NCBI GenBank assembly: GCA_019096065.1
Contig: JAGUCH010000003.1
Location: 1,116,001-1,180,000, forward strand
Length of the DNA stretch: 64,000 nt
Source: Paracyclopina nana
Lineage: Eukaryota > Arthropoda > Copepoda > Cyclopoida > Cyclopettidae
Direction of reading: 5' to 3'
Shown: positions 58,577 through 64,000 of the stretch, piece by piece
Layout: each line of letters starts with the position of its first letter
Numbering within the stretch: the first letter of the stretch is position 1
Position numbers and translations under genes: made by a program
Notes under the pieces: generated by a model
Database searches by the model: none
What the model was told of the DNA's origin: nothing
Seen by the model: the letters and a program-made list of their open reading frames with translations, nothing else

Positions 58577-59278
58577 ATGGCAGCTGCGGCCCCTCCTCAA
58601 GAAAATCTCCAGGTGAGCTCCATGCCTGCTCCGCCTATGCAGTATGTGAAACACTACACAGACGAAAATGTGCGACGGGGAATTGCTCCTCCACCACCGC
58701 CACCCATCTCTACTTCCTACTCCATGTTTGGCAACATCTTCACCGCTGAAGACTGCATTGTGGCTAGCCTCGAATCGCAAGGCATTCGACGGCTCTATTC
58801 AGCAAAGGATGTGGATCGCAAACGAGAGCTACGAAAACTCAACCACTCAGTGCTTGTTAACTTTCTCGATCTGCTAGACTATCTCATCAAATCTCCAGAT
58901 AGTGACAAAAGAGTGGAAAAGGTGGCAGACCTTAACCTTCTCTTCATTCATATGCACCACTTAATCAACGAATTCCGGCCGCATCAAGCGCGCGAAACCT
59001 TGAGAATGATGCTCAACGTGCAGAGGAGAAAGCGTTTGCAACTGGCAGACAAGTTTCAAGAGCATCTTGACAAAGTTCAAGAGACAATTCAAGAAGCTTT
59101 GGCTGCTCTTCCCGACGTGGAATCGCCCCAAGAAACTGACGATGCCGAGGGGGACGTTCAACAACAGCATGCATCGGCCAGAAGTGCTAATAATGAGGAC
59201 AACCTAACTAAAGTGGACAGTGTGATGTGTGAACTCTCTGATGATTTTGTCCAATCAGGTGTACTTTCACATTTCTAA
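58577..59278 (+). CDS. MED7: Mediator subunit 7
   Basis: Middle-module subunit of Mediator, pairing with MED21 to link to RNA polymerase II. Intronless, 233 residues. The N-terminal Pro-rich arm contains [20 protein letters not shown], typical of MED7, with [20 protein letters not shown] and [19 protein letters not shown] after it. The long coiled-coil [20 protein letters not shown] pairs with MED21. The start ATG at 58577 (gaaATGG) is chosen over upstream non-ATG codons in frame. No AATAAA is evident; AATATA-type signals follow. Confidence 0.95.
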   Translation: MAAAAPPQENLQVSSMPAPPMQYVKHYTDENVRRGIAPPPPPPISTSYSMFGNIFTAEDCIVASLESQGIRRLYSAKDVDRKRELRKLNHSVLVNFLDLLDYLIKSPDSDKRVEKVADLNLLFIHMHHLINEFRPHQARETLRMMLNVQRRKRLQLADKFQEHLDKVQETIQEALAALPDVESPQETDDAEGDVQQQHASARSANNEDNLTKVDSVMCELSDDFVQSGVLSHF

Positions 59279-59397
59279 CTGTTTTGTGTATTTCTAACTG
59301 TTTTGTGTAATTCTACAGCTTGTTTAATATAAATATTGATACGAAATCAGGCTGGAAAGGTATTGAACGCTCTGACAAACTGATGAGAAAATGCAGT

Positions 59398-60674
59398 CTA
59401 TGCAGTGGTATCTTTGCCACAGGCTTGATAAGAGAATTTTATACATGTCCCATAGAAATCAAGGCAGCAGCCAAAAAAGGAGAATCCCAGAAATAGCCCC
59501 AGTAAGCCGCCCCAAGCGCTTATAAGGTCATTGAGTCCCATAACAAGTATCTCTTTGTTCACAATGATGTTTGTGGATTGATAAAAGTAAAACAAGTTCC
59601 TTATGTTTTGGTCAACCATGTCATGCATCAGTCCTGATCCGCTATATCTGTCGTAGCTTTGTATTCCGAGTGGATAGGTAACAGTATCGCACGGATCTGT
59701 GAAATGAGACGACAACCAAGTCAAAATGGAACAAACTGAAAGTGTACGTGCATGGAGCATGGTGCTATTTGTTCACTCACAGTTACTGTTACGAGTTGGA
59801 TCCAAAAGCCACATTATCTGGTTTGAAAGGAGGTGCAATTCTTCTGATGCTTCTGAATGTGTGCATGGCTTGCTATCATTGTATTCAGTCTTGCCAAAAA
59901 TCAAATATTGAGTCCAGGGAGTTGTGCAGTTGGGAAAGTGATGATTATTAATAAAGTAATATTCCTTCAGTTTTTGGCTGAACAAATCTGCAATGATAAG
60001 TTGCCATTTATACTTACATTTATAGCTTTCCCTTCTCTCGAGTTAAAATGTTCATTAAAATACTTACCGTAAAAGTTGTGATTCATAAAAGGCTCACAAT
60101 TTTCATATCTTTGTTGGATCCTCTTCTCCACATACAGATCGACCATTGAATCATGTGGATTCAAGGTTACAGACAAAGGCTTCTGGAACCAAATATCTCC
60201 AACTGCCAAGATCTCACTGCCTGGCTCAAGTGCATATAATTTCAAAATGTGATCCTGGCTCACTGATATTTTAAAATATTCAAACTGCTGCTCAATTCTG
60301 TCCAGAATTCTTAGTGCATAACATCTTCCTTTGTAAGCTGAATGAACAGGTTTGATCTCATATGCGACACTTGTGCTGTCATTTGGCAAGACAGATCTGG
60401 ACACTTTTATGTCAAGCTGTTCCAGAGTCAGAGTGTTGTTGATGTAATCGGACAACTTTGTATTTGAGTGTGTATTCCTAAAGCCACTTTCATTGCAGAA
60501 TAGCAGTACAGGAAAAAGTAAACCTTGCTCTGCATCAAGAGGTATGACAGTCGATGTCATGGTCTTCAGACCACTATTGTACACTTTTAATGACTCCAGA
60601 GCTGATCTAAGGAAAAATCCCAAGCAAACACTAAAAATGGATATTTTAAACACCACCTTGCACTTGCTACCCAT
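59398..60674 (-). CDS. Compact DEG/ENaC-like channel, copy A
   Basis: Three exons: 60674-60068, 59987-59781, 59696-59398; 370 residues, much shorter than usual family members (500 or more). The first membrane segment (FKISIFSVCLGFFLRSALES) starts near residue 9. LLFPVLLFCNESGF matches the 'FPAVTICN' signature after TM1. The ectodomain has Cys pairs and FPNCTTPWTQYLIF, and the second membrane segment is WGGLLGLFLGFSFFGCCLDF, with the G-x-S selectivity filter as GFS. Amiloride-sensitive cation channel function is inferred from these motifs. Copy B at 62125-63412 has the same exon phases and about half identical residues. Confidence 0.85.
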
Positions 60675-60882
60675 TGTGTCAACTGTACCATTAGAACTGT
60701 TGAGCTTCCTCCCATAAGTAAACCATCCAATTAGTCAAGGCCAGAACCTCGCAGTAAAGTACATAAATATTAATGTTAGTTTAGAAAGCCACAAAAAGGT
60801 CCAATTACTTGCGCGCAATTTGTACCATTTTGCCAGCTTTCCAACTGACAAATAAGGCCATTTTAGAATGCTACGTATTTAT

Positions 60883-61933
60883 TCAAGAAATGACAAGGCA
60901 GAGCAGAAAGGCCAAAAGTTTGCGTGGACTTGACAGGGCTACATTTGTATTTCTAGCATCAGCGTACATGGCCTTCATAATCCATTTGTGGAAGGTACGC
61001 AAATCCAAGAAAACATTCGGTTTGAAGTATCTCGAGGAGTTTTTCCAATCTTGGCGAACTGAGTGAAGAATTCCAGCTGCAGCATTGCGTTCTGACAAAG
61101 GATTTCTATTTCCTTCTCGATATTTGCAAATCAAAGGGCCTCCAATATCAACCTTAAAAATTAACCTAAATCTTTTGCAAACAACTCATAGATACAAACT
61201 TTAGATGGGGGATTTCCAGTATATCCAGCGCAAAAAACGCGAGAGTTTTGCATAGGACACTTCTCCCAATCATTGTAGGTGAAATAGTAAGTTTTTAAAA
61301 GTGCTAGTGATGCAAAACGCTCATCTCTCCTGTTTCCCCACCCATAGAATGTACACATTTCAAAATCTGTAAGCACAAAAGTTATGTCTACCATAAATAC
61401 ATATCATAGCTTGGTATTGTATTACTCGATATAGATGCAGTACCCGTGTAAATTGATGCTTTTCCCACATGATTATTGAGTCTAAATGGTTTGCCCAGTT
61501 TTATTAGGAAAAGCTGCGGATCGTTTTTACCATCATATCCAGAAACGCTTGAAATTGCTCTTCTTTGCATGTCATCCATGTCATATCGCCACACCAGGCC
61601 AGCCACCACCTATTGGTATAAAATATATTATTATAAAAAGAAAAGTGTATTAAAAAAGCAATACTTACATGAATGGAAGTAAAGTCATATGTGGGCTCTC
61701 CTGCAGATAGTGCATACAATTGGTGAATAACTATGCAAGTTTTTAGGGGACGAGTTGCATTTTGAAAGGTCAGGAAGCACACCCATCTTGAAAACAGACC
61801 TGGCTCTAACAAAATCATACTCACTTATTAAGCATAGCAAGAAATAGGAAAGATTACCATTTTCTTTCACAACATCTCCCGATTTTATGGCAACAGCAGC
61901 TAATCCCATGAACAGCAGAATGAAAATATTCAT
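60883..61933 (-). CDS. Chymotrypsin-fold serine protease homolog, probably inactive
   Basis: Five exons: 61933-61858, 61805-61669, 61609-61444, 61366-61200, 61152-60883; 271 residues. Signal peptide MNIFILLFMGLAAVAIKSGD. S1-fold landmarks: TCIVIHQLYALSAGEP where a protease has the catalytic-His 'TAAHC' motif (His replaced by Glu); NDPQLFLIKL at the Asp strand; MCTFYGWGNR; VFCAGYTG; and VDIGGPLIC where 'GDSGGPLVC' is normal (catalytic Ser replaced by Ile). The C-terminus ends in a hydrophobic stretch, KLLAFLLCLVIS, after a small-residue region, as in a GPI-anchor signal. The gene lies between two DEG/ENaC-like genes. Junctions around the last intron are by frame and motif; the usual Cys before the Ser loop is absent. 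Confidence 0.8.
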
Positions 61934-62124
61934 TAAAGCACTTGCAGTTAGTTAAAAATAGTATCACATTTCAAAGGAAAGAATAAAATACTCAATGACC
62001 CAGTTTTTATATGTATGCATAACAATCATGTGTTAAGTTTTGATAATAGTACCTTGCAACAGGTTTACTTTAGAGAGAAAGCAAACAAAATGAGGCAACA
62101 CCCTTTACACAAATAGTTTCCAAA
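61934..62124. promoter_or_regulatory. Divergent promoter region, pseudoprotease and channel B
   Basis: Only 191 bp lie between the two ATGs, so both genes start from one short shared region. It is AT-rich; no motif is assigned. Confidence 0.55.
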
Positions 62125-63412
62125 ATGGCTGGGTTGAAGGCAGGCTTTGCTGTTTTGAAAACATCTTTATTTTTTGCATGCCTGGGATTATTCATAAACT
62201 CTGCATTTGAAGCCTTGAATGTGCATCAAAGTGGGCTGAAGACAATGACATCAACTGTCAATTCCATGGATCCTGAGATAGGTTTGCTCCTTCCAGTACT
62301 GCTAATTTGCAATGAAAGTGGCTTCAAAAACACAGAGACCAATACAAAATTACTGGATTACATGGAAAACACAATGTCAACTGATGACTTAGACATTAAA
62401 GTTGCATTCAGTATTACAGCAAATCAAAGCAAAATTGTCAACTTTACTATTCATCCTATCCACACAGCTTTCAAGGGAAGATGCTATGCATTACAAATTT
62501 GGGAAAGCGTCAAGCAAGAATTTGAAATGTTCATAATAACTCTGAGAAAAAGTCACACCCTCAAAATATTTGCACTGGAGCCAGGCAGTGAGATATTGGC
62601 AGCTGTTGATATTTGGTTTCAAAGGCCTTTGTCTGTCACTTTGAGACCACAAGATACAATGGTTGATCTTTATGTGGAGAAAACAGTTCATCAAAAAATG
62701 GATAATTGCAACTCTTCATCCCACATTGATTTTTATGGTAAGTTGACATCACTAATAATGGTTCTAGTCATCAAGCAAGATTGATGCCATTTAGTCTGAT
62801 GTGGCAAATTATGCTGAATTTCAGATAATCTAAGAATTGAGTTGCGAGAGCACTTCATAAAAGGCAAAGTGTTTCCCAACTGTACAACTCCTTGGACTCA
62901 ATATTTGATTTATGATCAAGTCTCATATAATGAAAGCAACCCTTGCTCGCAATCTGAGGCTTCAACTGCAATCAGCCAGCTTGGAAGCAAGCTATTGCAA
63001 TACTTGGATTCAACCAAAAACAATCGTTGTAAGCAATTCTATATTGCAGTACTTTAATAATGCAAAATCAGCAATGACATAACTTTTTGTTGCCACACCA
63101 GTTCCATGCGAAACTGTGAACTACAAAATTGGACTTCAAAGCTATGACATCTACAGTGGAGCAGGCCTAACTCATGGGATTGTTGGCGAGAACAGCAGGG
63201 CAATGTACTTCTACTATCAATCAACAAGCACAGTAATCAGCAAAGAAATCCTGGTCATGGGATTTTACGACCTGATCAGCGCTTGGGGTGGAACTTTGGG
63301 ATTGTTCATGGGTATCTCATTGTTCAGTAGCACCTTGGACTTGATAAACTTGTGTGAAAAATTCTGCCAAAATGAGGCTGCTGGCAGAAATCATGCCACT
63401 CCATCAGATTAG
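62125..63412 (+). CDS. Compact DEG/ENaC-like channel, copy B
   Basis: Three exons: 62125-62737, 62825-63028, 63102-63412; 375 residues. TM1 is LKTSLFFACLGLFINSAFEA; LLLPVLLICNESGF follows; the ectodomain shares VFPNCTTPWTQYLIY and PCETVNYKIGLQSYDIYSGA with copy A; TM2 is WGGTLGLFMGISLFSSTLDL with filter G-I-S. Exon phases (1 and 1) equal those of copy A, so the two come from one duplication, now in opposite orientation. AATAAA lies near 63485 and converges with the RING gene's poly(A) signal. Confidence 0.85.
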
Positions 63413-63524
63413 ACTACTTGACCCACTTTGATGAAAAATACTGCCTTACATTTTTTGGCAAAAACTTTGTTTTCGACTTGTCTAATAAATAATTGGATGT
63501 CAGACTTTTATTCAGAGTTTATGG

Positions 63525-63971
63525 TTATGTCCAATAAATCTTGTGTGTATTTTCAATCTCTTCTCTGCAGATTGGACACTTTTGGTAGAAATGTGCCTTT
63601 TTCCCGGCACACTCTTGGCACAAGCAGGCATGTCCACATGGCTGCACCAAGATCTCCACAGAATTGGTCAGGCATATTGAGCAGCCATGTTTTCCCTCCG
63701 TGATCGTACGGATTTTTTCAGTCAACTTTTCAGTTTCTTGCCTCTCTATCCTTGAAGACAGGTAAAAAAAGCAGGCAGAGCAACAAGCTGCTATACAAAT
63801 AATCCACAAGACAAAATTGCTATTGGAACAATTTCGCTCTGATAACTCTGCTTTCAGCTTGTTGATTTCTTCTGAGAGCTGAGAATTTTCACGCTGGAGA
63901 ATTAGGCATTTGATAGCATAACAGAGTATGCATATGCCTCCAAAATAAGAAGGGACACCCTCGATGTCCAT
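63525..63971 (-). CDS. Membrane RING-finger protein, unidentified
   Basis: Single-exon frame of 148 residues. Two hydrophobic segments (about 9-26 and 53-70, FVLWIICIAACCSACFFYLS) flank a short coiled-coil. A C-terminal C3HC4 RING of the MUL1/IAP kind follows: CSICLTNSVEILVQPCGHAC, LCQECAG and KCPICREEI. Likely a membrane-anchored E3 ubiquitin ligase; no ortholog is named. AATAAA on the minus strand lies about 15 bp after the stop. The gene might extend beyond the window at its 5' side, though an ATG is present. Confidence 0.7.
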   Translation of the reverse strand: MDIEGVPSYFGGICILCYAIKCLILQRENSQLSEEINKLKAELSERNCSNSNFVLWIICIAACCSACFFYLSSRIERQETEKLTEKIRTITEGKHGCSICLTNSVEILVQPCGHACLCQECAGKKAHFYQKCPICREEIENTHKIYWT

Positions 63972-64000
63972 GCTTGGGACATAATTAGCAAAATGTTGGT

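Overview
This window is animal nuclear DNA. It holds split protein genes of metazoan families (CLC chloride channel, RNF170, GOLT1, METTL9, SEH1, alpha-tubulin, DNAJC17, RIOK2, ERMP1, TMA7, TUSC2, ADAM17, MED7, DEG/ENaC-type channels, a chymotrypsin-fold pseudoprotease) with GT-AG introns mostly 52-75 bp long, plus a nuclear tRNA-Trp. The mix of short introns, a serine protease homolog and DEG/ENaC-type channels would fit an arthropod, perhaps a small crustacean or springtail. The species cannot be fixed from the sequence alone, and all exon models were made by eye.

Layout: 1-1410 is a degenerate satellite; 1411-3145 is duplicated, transposon-like DNA running into the 3' two thirds of an HGSNAT gene (3148-4493). 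4.5-11 kb is gene-poor and holds TIR elements at 5550-7100 and 9087-9583. 11.08-15.5 kb has a CLC-2-type channel followed at once by RNF170. GOLT1 (minus) spans 15776-23245: a 5.9-kb last intron packed with TIR elements, foldbacks and a GC-rich minisatellite, and a first intron that contains the whole METTL9 coding region. SEH1 and alpha-tubulin converge at 25.05 kb, DNAJC17 lies at 28.8-29.8 kb, a large foldback with 9-bp arrays at 30.1-31.5 kb, and RIOK2 at 31.6-33.1 kb. A Myb/SANT-like gene (33533-45621) is split by a 10.4-kb Ty3/Gypsy-type LTR element in minus orientation whose two 199-bp LTRs read as identical, although its coding regions are decayed. The right-hand 18 kb is gene-dense: ERMP1, an SLF2/FAM178-like gene, TMA7, an OB-fold-like gene, tRNA-Trp inside a 54-bp inverted repeat, TUSC2, a secreted EF-hand protein, ADAM17, MED7, then two compact DEG/ENaC-like genes flanking a pseudoprotease gene, and a membrane RING protein.

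How the genes relate: most neighbours are unrelated housekeeping genes packed head-to-head or tail-to-tail, with very short 3' ends. The groups suggesting joint function or expression are (i) the GOLT1/METTL9 nest, where one 5' exon faces two competing acceptors; (ii) CLC-RNF170 and SLF2-like-TMA7, same-strand pairs 98-173 bp apart; and (iii) the DEG/ENaC-pseudoprotease-DEG/ENaC cluster at 59.4-63.4 kb, where a signal-peptide, GPI-tail-like, catalytically dead trypsin-fold protein sits between two channel genes, reminiscent of prostasin and ENaC.
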